Assembly: GCA_016714365.1 (NCBI GenBank)
Contig: JADJNH010000005.1
Coordinates: 2,208,501 to 2,272,500 of the forward strand
Origin: Candidatus Vicinibacter affinis
GTDB lineage: Bacteria; Bacteroidota; Bacteroidia; Chitinophagales; Saprospiraceae
Direction of reading: 5' to 3'
Length of the DNA: 64,000 bases
The position numbers and the translations under genes are program-made. The notes under the pieces were generated by a model. The model did not search any database. It saw only the letters and a list, made by a program, of their open reading frames with translations, and had not been told where the DNA came from. Position 1 is the first letter of the stretch. Each line of letters starts with the position of its first letter. This document shows, piece after piece, positions 29,493-38,326 of this stretch.

Positions 29493-30344
29493 ATGGGATG
29501 GTTTACCCGCCTCAAAGAGGGGATTTCAACAGCGACAAAATCAAAAAAGGAAGCACCGGATGGACTTTGGTTCAAATGTCCGGACTGCAATGCGACTTCG
29601 ACCAACATGAAGTTGAAGGATAATTTCTATAAATGTCCTTCCTGTAATTATCATACGCGCATCAGTTCTGATCAATATTTTGACATCTTGTTTGATGGCA
29701 AATACGAGACCCTGTTCGATGACTTGCGCTCTTATGATTTTCTTGAGTTTACAGACCTTCAGCCTTATTCCAAGAGGTTGGATGAAGCCATGAAATCTTC
29801 TTCAAAAGATGATTCTATTACCGTGGCCATCGGCCGCATCAATAAAAAGCCTTTGGTGGTAGCAGCCATGGATTTTAGCTTTATTGGCGGATCAATGGGC
29901 AGTGTTATGGGGGAGAAAATAAGCAGAGCCATTGACGTAGCGCTGGAAGACAGGGCCGCATTAATGGTAATCTCAAAATCCGGGGGTGCCCGTATGATGG
30001 AATCTGCCTTTTCCTTGATGCAAATGGCAAAGACTTCAGCAAAACTGACTTTAATGGCTAAGAATGGTTTGCCTTACTTTTCTTTTCTAACAGATCCTAC
30101 AACAGGGGGGGTGACTGCTTCATTTGCCATGCTGGGAGATATAAATTTTTCTGAGCCCAAGGCACTGATAGGTTTTGCCGGGCCCAGAGTAGTAAAAGAA
30201 ACGATTAAACGAGATTTGCCTGAAGGATTCCAGCGGTCAGAGTTTTTGTTTGACAACGGCTTTTTGGATTTTATCGTGGACAGACAGGATCTCAAGGAAA
30301 CACTGGGTAATCTTTTGGACATGTTCGATTTAGGGGAGGCGTAA
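29493..30344 (+). CDS. accD: acetyl-CoA carboxylase carboxyltransferase subunit beta
   Basis: Beta subunit of acetyl-CoA carboxylase carboxyltransferase, which makes malonyl-CoA for fatty acid synthesis together with AccA. A four-cysteine zinc ribbon lies at residues 29, 32, 48 and 51 (CPDC ... CPSC). The crotonase-like core has FIGGSMGSVMGEKI, then SGGARMMES (CoA oxyanion region), and FLTDPTTGGVTASFAMLGD. At 283 residues it is normal. It is preceded by a consensus promoter and stands alone. Confidence 0.96.
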   Translation: MGWFTRLKEGISTATKSKKEAPDGLWFKCPDCNATSTNMKLKDNFYKCPSCNYHTRISSDQYFDILFDGKYETLFDDLRSYDFLEFTDLQPYSKRLDEAMKSSSKDDSITVAIGRINKKPLVVAAMDFSFIGGSMGSVMGEKISRAIDVALEDRAALMVISKSGGARMMESAFSLMQMAKTSAKLTLMAKNGLPYFSFLTDPTTGGVTASFAMLGDINFSEPKALIGFAGPRVVKETIKRDLPEGFQRSEFLFDNGFLDFIVDRQDLKETLGNLLDMFDLGEA

Positions 30345-30453
30345 TTTTTTGGAACCCAATTATCTTCTCATTTTAAATCCTGATTGGTGCTTCTATACAT
30401 TCAGAAGTGATATTTTTTTTTCTGTACTCCTTTATGGATGTGATTTTAACAGC

Positions 30454-31044
30454 CTAATTTTTTTCGTCTATCTTCTTATCTGGAGAAACAGATGAAGTGA
30501 AATGACGAATTCCTTTGTCTAACAAAAATTTATCCGAATTGTAGGAAGCGGATTTGTTGAGAGGAATAGACAAACTACTCCACTCACTTTGTTTCAACAT
30601 TTTTGCAATAAATACAATTTGTCCGACATGATATGAATAATGCGCCAATTGTCTGTTCAGCGCATCCATGATGCTGTGTCCTTCATTCCGGATATAAATA
30701 ATTTCTTGTAAATCTTCTTCGTAAATGGAATCCAATGCATGTTCAAAGCATATCCACCCAGCTTCCCATCTTTGCATAAGCTGATCCTTGTCCTGAATGA
30801 TTGCCATAAATTCTTCATCCCTGTTTCGCCAGGTTTTTTCACCATCGGTCGTTTTGAAATCAGTCCACCTGGATATCATATTGCCGGCCATATGCTGGAC
30901 AATGATGGCGATGCTGTTTGATTCATCGGAAGGCCTGAGGAAGATTTGTTCCGGTTCCACCTGAGCAATGGATTTTTCGGCTAAAGACCTGTAATATTTA
31001 AACAGAGACTTAACGCCGTTGAGATAAGTTGTGTGGAGATTCAT
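30454..31044 (-). CDS. DinB-family (DUF1572) protein
   Basis: A DinB-like four-helix-bundle protein, about 196 residues, probably metal-binding. The frame extends upstream to 31218, but that would overlap the start of the divergent gene at 31160. ATG at 31044 gives the family-typical start MNLHTTYLNGVKSLFKYYR. Candidate metal ligands: His in IVQHMAGNM (about residue 54 of the chosen frame) and two C-terminal histidines in LNRQLAHYSYHVGQI, the usual DinB triad arrangement. In related families such proteins act as thiol transferases or small-molecule enzymes, and bacillithiol transferases belong to this fold. A bacillithiol biosynthesis gene (bshB1) is about 2.6 kb away, which makes a thiol role worth testing. 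Confidence 0.8.
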   Translation of the reverse strand: MNLHTTYLNGVKSLFKYYRSLAEKSIAQVEPEQIFLRPSDESNSIAIIVQHMAGNMISRWTDFKTTDGEKTWRNRDEEFMAIIQDKDQLMQRWEAGWICFEHALDSIYEEDLQEIIYIRNEGHSIMDALNRQLAHYSYHVGQIVFIAKMLKQSEWSSLSIPLNKSASYNSDKFLLDKGIRHFTSSVSPDKKIDEKN

Positions 31045-31159
31045 GCGGCTGCTTTTATTAATCAACATTATGGAATGACTTAAGTTTAGCTTAGATATAT
31101 TTGAATTCCACAAAAAGGAATTACCTTGCAAGAGTAATTTTTTAAACGAAAATAGCTTT

Positions 31160-32593
31160 ATGCGCATTCGGTTATTTGTACTCCTCATTGGGATTTGTGG
31201 TTGGTTGGAACAAGCCAATACTCAAGGATATATTTTTAATTTTGAAGATTGGCAGAAGTACGACCTGTATGAAGAGCCGGCTGTTTTTGAAACCGTCAAT
31301 TTTCAATCATACTTTTCTACATTTTCTCCAAATGTAACCAAAGTAAATGGCCCTGTTGGAAACGCAATCCGACTGGAGAACAAAAGGGCCATGTTTGATA
31401 CCACCATTGTTCCCGGATTAATTTACCTCGGCGATCTGGTAAATCTTCCAAACGGAGGATTTCCATACAATAAAGTTCCGGACAGTTTGAGTGGAATCAT
31501 TCGGTACAACATGGTCGCAAATGATACCGGATTCATGGTGTTGGTATTTAAAAGAATTGGGTTTCCGGTTTCTTTCAATGTTTTTCCAATTGTTGGAAGC
31601 CTGGATAAATTTACCCGATTTTCTTTGCCGCTGATTCCTTCCGGTATTGATCCGGACACCGTTTTCTTTCTTTTGGCTTCCGGGAACCTGGATAATCCCA
31701 AAGAAGGATCATTTATAGAATTGGAAGAATTGAGCTTTCCAAATACATTGAAGCAAATGCCCAATCATAATTTTGAACAATGGGAAGAAGTGTCATTTGA
31801 AGAACCCGAGCAATGGGCTACCGCAAATTTGATTTCATCCTTGTTGCGATTGCCGCCAACGGTTGTGAAAAGTAGTGATGCCAATGAAGGCAATTACAGT
31901 CTCCAATTAGAACACCGGCAAATTAATAAATTGGGTGTCAATCTTTCTGCAGGTTACTGCGCGATAGGAGAAACTGGCTCCGGGCAACCAACTGCTCTGC
32001 CTTTCAAAGCTAACCAATTAAAAGTGTCTTATTCTTACAAGTATCAGCCCAAAGGCTTGGATACGGCTTGGTTGGTGGTGCGGGCTGTTCGGTACAATCC
32101 GCAAATAGGAGGCAGGGAATTGGTGCATCTGTATGCCTCACCATTGTTGGCTTCCTCTACGTACAAATCCATTGACTATACTTCACCAAACTTCATCAAT
32201 GAATCAGATTCAATTTACATAGAAATCTATGCAGGTAATTATTATCCAGGAATGCCTGCAGATAAAATAGGAACCCCCAAGCAAGGCAGCAAATTGTGGT
32301 TTGATAATTTGCAAGTTCGTCCAACTTCAGCATCGTCCGAGGAGGTTTCTTCCAATACAATAAGTATCAGCCCACAACCTGCAAATGACTTTATCGAAAT
32401 CAATCTGCAGGAAAAAATGCTGGGTTACCGCATTTTGGATGCCCAAGGAATTCTTCTTCTGGAAAAAGATCATTTAACTCCTGAAGAAAATAAAAAACGC
32501 ATTCAAACAGACCAATTAAATTCCGGAAGGTATTTTATTCAAATAAAAACTGCTGCGGGATTATATGTTAAATCATTTTTGATCATCAAATAA
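31160..32593 (+). CDS. secreted protein with T9SS sorting domain, unknown function
   Basis: A 477-residue secreted protein with a signal peptide (MRIRLFVLLIGICGWLEQAN) and a type IX C-terminal module (ISISPQPANDFIEINL ... SGRYFIQIKTAAGLYVKSF). Between them are beta-rich segments that look like one or two jelly-roll domains: an FEDWQKYD start, then a second similar block NHNFEQWEEVSFEEPEQW. This suggests two tandem copies of a carbohydrate-binding-like (PCMD-type) sandwich. No catalytic motif was recognised. It ends 10 bp before the KAS III gene, so these may be transcribed together. Confidence 0.75.
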   Translation: MRIRLFVLLIGICGWLEQANTQGYIFNFEDWQKYDLYEEPAVFETVNFQSYFSTFSPNVTKVNGPVGNAIRLENKRAMFDTTIVPGLIYLGDLVNLPNGGFPYNKVPDSLSGIIRYNMVANDTGFMVLVFKRIGFPVSFNVFPIVGSLDKFTRFSLPLIPSGIDPDTVFFLLASGNLDNPKEGSFIELEELSFPNTLKQMPNHNFEQWEEVSFEEPEQWATANLISSLLRLPPTVVKSSDANEGNYSLQLEHRQINKLGVNLSAGYCAIGETGSGQPTALPFKANQLKVSYSYKYQPKGLDTAWLVVRAVRYNPQIGGRELVHLYASPLLASSTYKSIDYTSPNFINESDSIYIEIYAGNYYPGMPADKIGTPKQGSKLWFDNLQVRPTSASSEEVSSNTISISPQPANDFIEINLQEKMLGYRILDAQGILLLEKDHLTPEENKKRIQTDQLNSGRYFIQIKTAAGLYVKSFLIIK

Positions 32594-32603
32594 TAAATAC
32601 ACC

Positions 32604-33659
32604 ATGTTTAACACAAAAATTGCAGGACTTGGCTACTATGTGCCTGAAAGGATAGTACCCAATTCGGAATTGGAAAATTTAATGGATACCACAGATGCGT
32701 GGATTCAGGAACGCACCGGTATCCAGGAAAGGAGATATGGGAAGTTGCACCAGGAGACCACCACCACCATGGGCGCGAGAGCTGCTGAGATAGCCATTGA
32801 GAGGGCCGGGATTCAAAAAGAAGACATTGATTTTATCATTTTTGCCACGCTCAGTCCGGATTATTTTTTTCCTGGTTGTGGAGTTTTGTTGCAACGAGAA
32901 ATGAAGATAACTTCCAAAGAAATGCCTGCCCTTGATGTCCGCAATCAATGCTCCGGTTTTATTTATGGTTTGTCCATTGCAGATCAATTCATCAAGACCG
33001 GCAAGTATAAAAATATTTTATTGGTTGGATCAGAAATGCAATCGATGGGATTGGATTATTCTACTCGAGGCCGCAACGTATCGGTCATCTTTGGTGATGG
33101 CGCAGGAGCGGTCGTGCTTCAGCCAAGTCTGGAGGAAAACTCCGGCATACTTTCCACTCATCTTCACGCAGATGGTACCCATGCAGAAGAATTGGCTTTC
33201 ATAAATCCCGGCTGTCATGGAGGCTATCACTTAGGATTGGAGCGTTTCGGTTATACAGATCAGGAGTACGGCGGCATTTTTCTTACCGAAAAAATGTGGA
33301 CAGAACAGGATATCTTTCCTAACATGAACGGACAGTTGGTTTTTAAAACTGCTGTAACCAAATTTCCTGAAGTCATCCATGAAGCATTAAAAGAAAATAA
33401 TCTCCAGAGTTCTGATATTAACCTGTTGATTCCTCATCAGGCCAACTTGAGAATCAGTCAATTTGTACAACGGCAATTAGGTTTGAAGGACGAGCAAGTA
33501 TGGAATAACATTCAGCGTTATGGCAACACCACGGCGGCTTCAGTGCCCATAGCATTGACTGAAGCATGGGAGGCAGGAAAAGTGAATAAAGGGGATCTGG
33601 TTTGTTTGGCAGCTTTTGGAAGTGGTTTTACCTGGGGTTCCGCATTAATCAGATGGTAA
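32604..33659 (+). CDS. fabH: 3-oxoacyl-ACP synthase III (KAS III)
   Basis: Beta-ketoacyl synthase III that condenses acyl-CoA with malonyl-ACP to start fatty acid synthesis. The thiolase fold carries the catalytic triad: Cys116 (DVRNQCSGF), His in LLIPHQANL, and Asn in YGNTTAASVPI. At 351 residues it is a little longer than E. coli FabH, as in many Bacteroidota paralogues, which often act in specialised lipid or starter-unit synthesis. It is followed by bshB1 with the stop overlapping a candidate ATG (TAATG at 33657-33661), so translation may be coupled. Confidence 0.88.
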   Translation: MFNTKIAGLGYYVPERIVPNSELENLMDTTDAWIQERTGIQERRYGKLHQETTTTMGARAAEIAIERAGIQKEDIDFIIFATLSPDYFFPGCGVLLQREMKITSKEMPALDVRNQCSGFIYGLSIADQFIKTGKYKNILLVGSEMQSMGLDYSTRGRNVSVIFGDGAGAVVLQPSLEENSGILSTHLHADGTHAEELAFINPGCHGGYHLGLERFGYTDQEYGGIFLTEKMWTEQDIFPNMNGQLVFKTAVTKFPEVIHEALKENNLQSSDINLLIPHQANLRISQFVQRQLGLKDEQVWNNIQRYGNTTAASVPIALTEAWEAGKVNKGDLVCLAAFGSGFTWGSALIRW

Positions 33660-33667
33660 TGGAAATA

Positions 33668-34387
33668 ATGGAGAAGGTAGATATTCTGGCTATAGGTGTA
33701 CATCCTGATGATGTTGAATTATCTTGTGGAGGTACACTCGCTTTGCATAAATCATTGGGTCATAGTTTTGGTATTTTGGATTTGACGGAAGGAGAATTGG
33801 GGACCAGAGGAAATGCCGAACAAAGAAAAAAAGAAGCCTTTCGCGCAGCTGAAATTCTGGGTGCTGAATTTCGTCACATTCTCAATATTGGGGATGGTTT
33901 TTTTCAGCATGAAGAAAACAATTTGAAAGAAATTATCCGAGTGATCAGAGCTTGCAGACCGCGGATAGTTTTTGCAAATGCATTGTCAGACAGACACCCA
34001 GATCACGGACGTGCTGCAAAACTTGTAAACGATGCCTGTTTTTTATCTGGTCTGCGCAAAGTCAATACTGATTACAATAATGTGAATCAGGAAAGTTGGC
34101 GGCCTGAAGTCCTCTATCATTATATTCAGGATCATTATCTGAAGCCGGATTTGGTCGTGGATATTTCCGGTTTTTTAGATAAAAAAATGGAATCCATCAT
34201 GGCATTTGAATCCCAATTTTATAAAGAAGGTTCCAGTGAGCCCGAATCACCGATCAGCGGTAAAGATTTTCTTGATTTTATCAAATCAAAATCCAGGGTG
34301 GTGGGCAGAGCGTCCGGTGTTGAATATGGGGAAGGATTTAATACCGCAAGGCCGATTGGAGTTCGTAATATTTTTAGTCTGTGTTAA
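33668..34387 (+). CDS. bshB1: bacillithiol biosynthesis deacetylase BshB1
   Basis: A zinc-dependent LmbE-family deacetylase predicted to remove the acetyl group from GlcNAc-malate in bacillithiol synthesis. N-terminal motif DILAIGVHPDDVELSCGG holds the zinc ligands HPDD. Later come LDLTEGELGTRG, DRHPDHGRAAKLV and HYIQDHYLKPDLVVDISG, all typical of BshB1. The C-terminus YGEGFNTARPIGVRNIF is also characteristic. ATG at 33668 gives the usual short leader (MEKVDIL, 239 residues). ATGs at 33653 and 33659 overlap the fabH stop and are alternatives. No bshA or bshC is seen in this window. Confidence 0.9.
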   Translation: MEKVDILAIGVHPDDVELSCGGTLALHKSLGHSFGILDLTEGELGTRGNAEQRKKEAFRAAEILGAEFRHILNIGDGFFQHEENNLKEIIRVIRACRPRIVFANALSDRHPDHGRAAKLVNDACFLSGLRKVNTDYNNVNQESWRPEVLYHYIQDHYLKPDLVVDISGFLDKKMESIMAFESQFYKEGSSEPESPISGKDFLDFIKSKSRVVGRASGVEYGEGFNTARPIGVRNIFSLC

Positions 34388-34408
34388 TCTCTTTGGGATT
34401 TTGCAAGA

Positions 34409-35230
34409 TTATAAAATCAGATAATTTATTCCCAAACCCATAACAGGACCTATTACCTGAAAGTATTCCACGCTTGAATCAATAAACATGCTTTTTCTGT
34501 ATTGGTAACCAATGCCAAAACTAATTTGTCCACGAGTGGTGCAACCACTTCTGATGGAAATATTTTTAACTGGGTGGTATTCCAAACCTACATTTCCTGA
34601 TACAGGCAGCAAACTGGTTTTATGGACTTCCAGTTGAAAATTTAATTTTGAACTCAACTGATAGCCTATTCCAAGTCTGATGATGGTGGGCAACGGAGCC
34701 ATTTTTTTTATTTGAATTGGAATTGGGTTTATAACCAGTGCCGCAGCACTAAGGGAGTTATTGAGTTTGCTGTGAACACTGATTTCAGGGATAATTGTGC
34801 CTTCATTTTTAGACTCCGGGAGATTCCTAATAAAGTAATTCAAGCCTAATGCCATGCCGCTGGATTTTCCAATTTTGCGACCGTAACAAATTCCCACTAT
34901 GTTTTCATTCAATTCCCTGGATCCTTCAGATTGCCATTTAATACCAAAGCCTTCACGGGGATTTGATTTATACAGCGCAGAAGCACCGACGGAGTACAGT
35001 CCTGAAACATAAGAATAGGGTCTGGATTGAACAGCCAAAATGGAATGCTGAATATCCGAAATCCGAGAAGGGTTGTTGATGAAATTTAAGGGTTCGGAAA
35101 TGGTTAATCCCGTTCTTGCCATACCGGATGATATGACATCCTGCATGCCGGAGAAAACTGCGTACTGCGCTTTCATTGGGATTGTTTCAAATAAAAGGAG
35201 TAGGGCCAATAAGTGAATTATTCTGCTCAT
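34409..35230 (-). CDS. outer-membrane beta-barrel protein (PorV/FadL-like)
   Basis: A predicted outer-membrane barrel of about 273 residues. ATG at 35230 starts a signal peptide (MSRIIHLLALLLLFETIPMK); the open frame extends to 35272 but this adds no useful leader. After processing, the sequence shows strands alternating small and aromatic residues and ends in NYLIL with an aromatic or hydrophobic terminal residue typical of barrel proteins. An early block, SSGMARTGLTISEPLNFINNPS, resembles the PorV/FadL plug region, where PorV shuttles T9SS cargo; the similarity is loose. It is convergent to bshB1. Confidence 0.65.
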   Translation of the reverse strand: MSRIIHLLALLLLFETIPMKAQYAVFSGMQDVISSGMARTGLTISEPLNFINNPSRISDIQHSILAVQSRPYSYVSGLYSVGASALYKSNPREGFGIKWQSEGSRELNENIVGICYGRKIGKSSGMALGLNYFIRNLPESKNEGTIIPEISVHSKLNNSLSAAALVINPIPIQIKKMAPLPTIIRLGIGYQLSSKLNFQLEVHKTSLLPVSGNVGLEYHPVKNISIRSGCTTRGQISFGIGYQYRKSMFIDSSVEYFQVIGPVMGLGINYLIL

Positions 35231-35396
35231 AATAGTGTTTGATATGCAAGATAGTATTTTTTCAAAAAACAATTACCTGGAAAGTCGATTCTTTAGTTTA
35301 GAGGTTTGCCGGATAATTAAAATGTTGCAGTCATGGCGAATGCTCACGGCATTTGCTTCAAAAACAGACTTAAGTTAAAATGAATGGTTATTGAAT

Positions 35397-35404
35397 TACT
35401 TTTG
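35397..35404 (+). promoter_or_regulatory. candidate -7 box upstream of HerA-like ATPase
   Basis: TACTTTTG matches TAnnTTTG, 18-25 bp before the start codon at 35422. No strong -33 element was seen at the expected distance. Confidence 0.4.
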
Positions 35405-35421
35405 TATTGAAAATTTAATAG

Positions 35422-36960
35422 ATGAAAGAAGAGTTTATTTCAGAAATAAAGGCCGCTTATCAATTTAAAGGAGATTCCATCGTCTTAGGCTGTGGGATGT
35501 TGAATGGGGCAGTCCTACCGGAGGCGCCAATATCCATACCTTTAAGAATGGTCAACAGGCACGGTTTAATCGCAGGGGCCACCGGAACCGGAAAAACCAA
35601 ATCCCTGCAATTGATGGCAGAACAACTTTCATCCAAAGGAGTGCCCTCTGTGCTTCTGGATATCAAAGGAGATTTGAGCGGAATTGCATTGGAAGGAAGC
35701 ATGAACAGCAAAATATCAGAGCGTCATACCACCTTGAATATTCCCTGGGAGCCGCATGATAATTTTGTCGAATTGCTTTCCATCTCTAACGAACCGGGTG
35801 TAAGGCTAAGGGCAACTGTTACAGAGTTTGGACCTGTTTTGTTGTCTAAAATTCTTGGTCTCAATGATACTCAAGAAGGAGTGGTCTCCATGATGTTTAA
35901 ATTCTGTGATGACAGCGGTTTGCCATTATTGGATCTGGAAGATTTCAAAAAAGTGTTGCAATTTGTTTCCAATGAAGGTAAGGAGGAAATTGAAAAGGAA
36001 TTTGGTGCAGTTTCTTCTGCTTCTGTCGGAACCATTATGCGAAAAATTATTGAATTGGAACAGCAGGGTGCCACCGGATTTTTTGGAGAACGAAGTTTCG
36101 AAGTAGAAGATCTTTGCAGAGTCGACAAGCAAGGAAGAGGTGTGATAAGCATTCTGCGTGCTGCTGACATTCAGGATAAGCCTAAATTTTTCAGCACATT
36201 TATGTTGCAGATGCTTGCTGAGATTTATACCAAATTTCCTGAAGCAGGGGATCTGGAAAAACCAAAGCTTGTTTTTTTTCTGGACGAGGCCCATTTGTTA
36301 TTTGAAGAAGCAACCTCTGCTTTGGTGAATCAATTGGAAACCATTATAAAATTGATCAGATCCAAAGGAATAGGACTCTTTTTTATTACCCAAAATCCAA
36401 TTGACATTCCTGAAGAGGTTTTAGGACAGTTGGGTTTAAAAGTTCAGCATGCCCTGAGGGCCTTTACTGCAAAAGATCGGAAGGCAATTAAATTGGCCTC
36501 GGAAAATTACCCGGACACCAGATTCTATGAAGTGGCAAATTTGATTACCGAACTTGGCATCGGGGAGGCTTTGGTAACCGCTTTGAATGAAAAGGGGATT
36601 CCTACACCATTGGCCCATACCATGATGCGCGCACCGGAATCACGAATGGATGTATTGAAAGAAGATGAAATGGATTCCATCAGAAATCATTCAGAAATTG
36701 CAGATTATTATAATGAAAACATCAACAGAGACAGTGCGGCTGAAATATTGAGCAGAAAATTAGAGGAAGCAATGGTTGATGAAGAAAAGCCAGTTTCCGG
36801 CTCAAGAAGACAAGAAAAATCAACGCTTGAAAAGGTGATGGGCAGCACTGTTACACGACAGGTAGGTCGTACCGTTGCAAGAGAATTAACCAGAGGGTTA
36901 TTGGGGATGTTGGGTATTAAAATGGGCTCTTCAAGAACTAAAAAGACCGGTTGGTTTTAA
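35422..36960 (+). CDS. HerA-like DUF853 ATPase
   Basis: A cytoplasmic P-loop ATPase of the HerA/FtsK clan (DUF853 family, 512 residues). Walker A is GATGTGKTKS with Lys58, and Walker B is VFFLDEAHLLF. A conserved GIGLFFITQNPIDIP sensor segment follows. Members resemble DNA-pumping or translocating ATPases, but the role of this family is undefined. The C-terminal tail from about residue 455 is charged, with an SRRQEKSTLEK stretch, and ends in a glycine/basic region. It has its own putative promoter and a strong bidirectional terminator downstream. Confidence 0.88.
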   Translation: MKEEFISEIKAAYQFKGDSIVLGCGMLNGAVLPEAPISIPLRMVNRHGLIAGATGTGKTKSLQLMAEQLSSKGVPSVLLDIKGDLSGIALEGSMNSKISERHTTLNIPWEPHDNFVELLSISNEPGVRLRATVTEFGPVLLSKILGLNDTQEGVVSMMFKFCDDSGLPLLDLEDFKKVLQFVSNEGKEEIEKEFGAVSSASVGTIMRKIIELEQQGATGFFGERSFEVEDLCRVDKQGRGVISILRAADIQDKPKFFSTFMLQMLAEIYTKFPEAGDLEKPKLVFFLDEAHLLFEEATSALVNQLETIIKLIRSKGIGLFFITQNPIDIPEEVLGQLGLKVQHALRAFTAKDRKAIKLASENYPDTRFYEVANLITELGIGEALVTALNEKGIPTPLAHTMMRAPESRMDVLKEDEMDSIRNHSEIADYYNENINRDSAAEILSRKLEEAMVDEEKPVSGSRRQEKSTLEKVMGSTVTRQVGRTVARELTRGLLGMLGIKMGSSRTKKTGWF

Positions 36961-36962
36961 AC

Positions 36963-37000
36963 AAAAAAAAGCTGTCTGAAGATCAGACAGCTTTTTTTTT
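36963..37000. terminator. bidirectional rho-independent terminator
   Basis: A perfect 9-bp stem (GCTGTCTGA, loop AGA, TCAGACAGC, 36971-36991) lies between an A-run and a T-run. It therefore works in both directions and ends both the HerA-like gene (+) and the outer-membrane protein gene (-). Confidence 0.9.
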
Positions 37001-37019
37001 GTTTGTATTTCTTTTAAAT

Positions 37020-37517
37020 TTATTTCAAAACATATCTAACGGCCAATCCACCGTAAGATCCACCAAATCCGGTAAGAAAATCTCCACCGAATCCAACAGA
37101 TGGAATCCAGTCAGCACTGATGTTCAAAGGAATGTCTTTGAATTTATAATCCAGACCAATGTTCCCCAGGATACCAAATGACAATTTAGCATAATCGTTG
37201 TTCGGATAGAAGTCATTGTCATAGTTCCAGAAGAAAACGCTTGCGCCTCCTCCAACATACCAATTCAAACCTTCCACGCTCTTGATAGGCATGTGGTGCT
37301 GATACAATGCAGAAACTGTGATCCAGCTGTAGTAGCTGTAACCTCTGAATCCAAGAATTCCCTCAATAGCTCCTTTCTCACTGATAAAGGTTTTGTAAGA
37401 AAGACTTAAAGGATATCCCAATCTGGCTCCGATGGCTGATTTGTAATCCTGAGCTTTAAGTGTGCATACTGAACCCAATAAAAAGAAAACGAAAAGGGTC
37501 AAAAATTTGGCTTTCAT
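37020..37517 (-). CDS. small outer-membrane beta-barrel protein
   Basis: A 165-residue protein with a signal peptide (MKAKFLTLFVFFLLGSVCT) followed by eight or so amphipathic beta strands. It contains YVGGGASVFFWNYDN and ends AVRYVLK. It resembles the OmpA-/Opacity-like eight-stranded barrels of Bacteroidota, with an EGILGFRGYSYYSWI segment. Function is unknown. It lies between a strong terminator and ung, with its own transcript likely. Confidence 0.75.
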   Translation of the reverse strand: MKAKFLTLFVFFLLGSVCTLKAQDYKSAIGARLGYPLSLSYKTFISEKGAIEGILGFRGYSYYSWITVSALYQHHMPIKSVEGLNWYVGGGASVFFWNYDNDFYPNNDYAKLSFGILGNIGLDYKFKDIPLNISADWIPSVGFGGDFLTGFGGSYGGLAVRYVLK

Positions 37518-37585
37518 AAAATAATCGTTTAGTTAATTAATAAGCCAAAGATAGACAATCTGAACAAATGCAATGTTTTTCTAAT

Positions 37586-38254
37586 TTAAATTTTCCAGTT
37601 CACCGGATTCCTCCCATTTTCTATCAGGTATTCATTGGTTTTGGAAAAATGCTTTTGCCCAAAAAAACCACCACCGGCCAACGGAGATGGATGTGGGCTT
37701 TCCAAAATGAGGTGCTTTGTCCCATCGATGAGCACCTTTTTTGAACGGGCATAATTACCCCACAGGAGAAAGACCAGATTTGATTTTTGGCTACTGAGTT
37801 TTTGGATGACGTGGTCAGTAAATTGATGCCATCCTATGCTTTTATGAGAGTTGGGCAGGTCTTTTTCCACGGTCAGTGAAGCATTGAGCATCAGAACCCC
37901 TTGTTTTGCCCAGGAAGACAAGTCTCCGTGTTCCGGAATAGGGTAGCCCAGATCACTATTGATTTCTTTAAAGATATTCTTTAGTGATGGGGGAATTTTG
38001 ATTCCTTTTGGAACCGAAAAACAAAGGCCCATGGCTTCCCCGACGCCATGGTAGGGATCCTGACCCAAAATAATGACCCGTGTATCCTTCCAGGGAGAAA
38101 GTTCAAAGGCATTGAAAATCAAGGGTCCAGGAGGAAAAATAATTTTGCCTTTTGATTTTTCAAGTTTCAGAAAGGCTGTGATATTTATAAAATATTCTTT
38201 ATCAAACTCTTCCCTAAGGACTTCTTCCCATCCAATTTCAATTTGAACCTTCAT
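37586..38254 (-). CDS. ung: uracil-DNA glycosylase
   Basis: Family 1 uracil-DNA glycosylase that removes uracil from DNA in base-excision repair. The water-activating motif GQDPYHG contains Asp66 (residues 64-70), followed by MGLCFSVP for uracil stacking. The C-terminal leucine-loop motif ESPHPSPLAGGGFFG contains the catalytic His. At 222 residues it is full length. Confidence 0.97.
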   Translation of the reverse strand: MKVQIEIGWEEVLREEFDKEYFINITAFLKLEKSKGKIIFPPGPLIFNAFELSPWKDTRVIILGQDPYHGVGEAMGLCFSVPKGIKIPPSLKNIFKEINSDLGYPIPEHGDLSSWAKQGVLMLNASLTVEKDLPNSHKSIGWHQFTDHVIQKLSSQKSNLVFLLWGNYARSKKVLIDGTKHLILESPHPSPLAGGGFFGQKHFSKTNEYLIENGRNPVNWKI

Positions 38255-38326
38255 TTTTTAATTATTGGCAATAATTTTGGATATGCTTTCGAAATTATGT
38301 AACTTCATTGTTTAATTGATAAAAGT

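Noticed and set aside
31045..31218. longer start for the DinB gene
   Set aside because: It would overlap the divergent gene at 31160 and adds no conserved residues.
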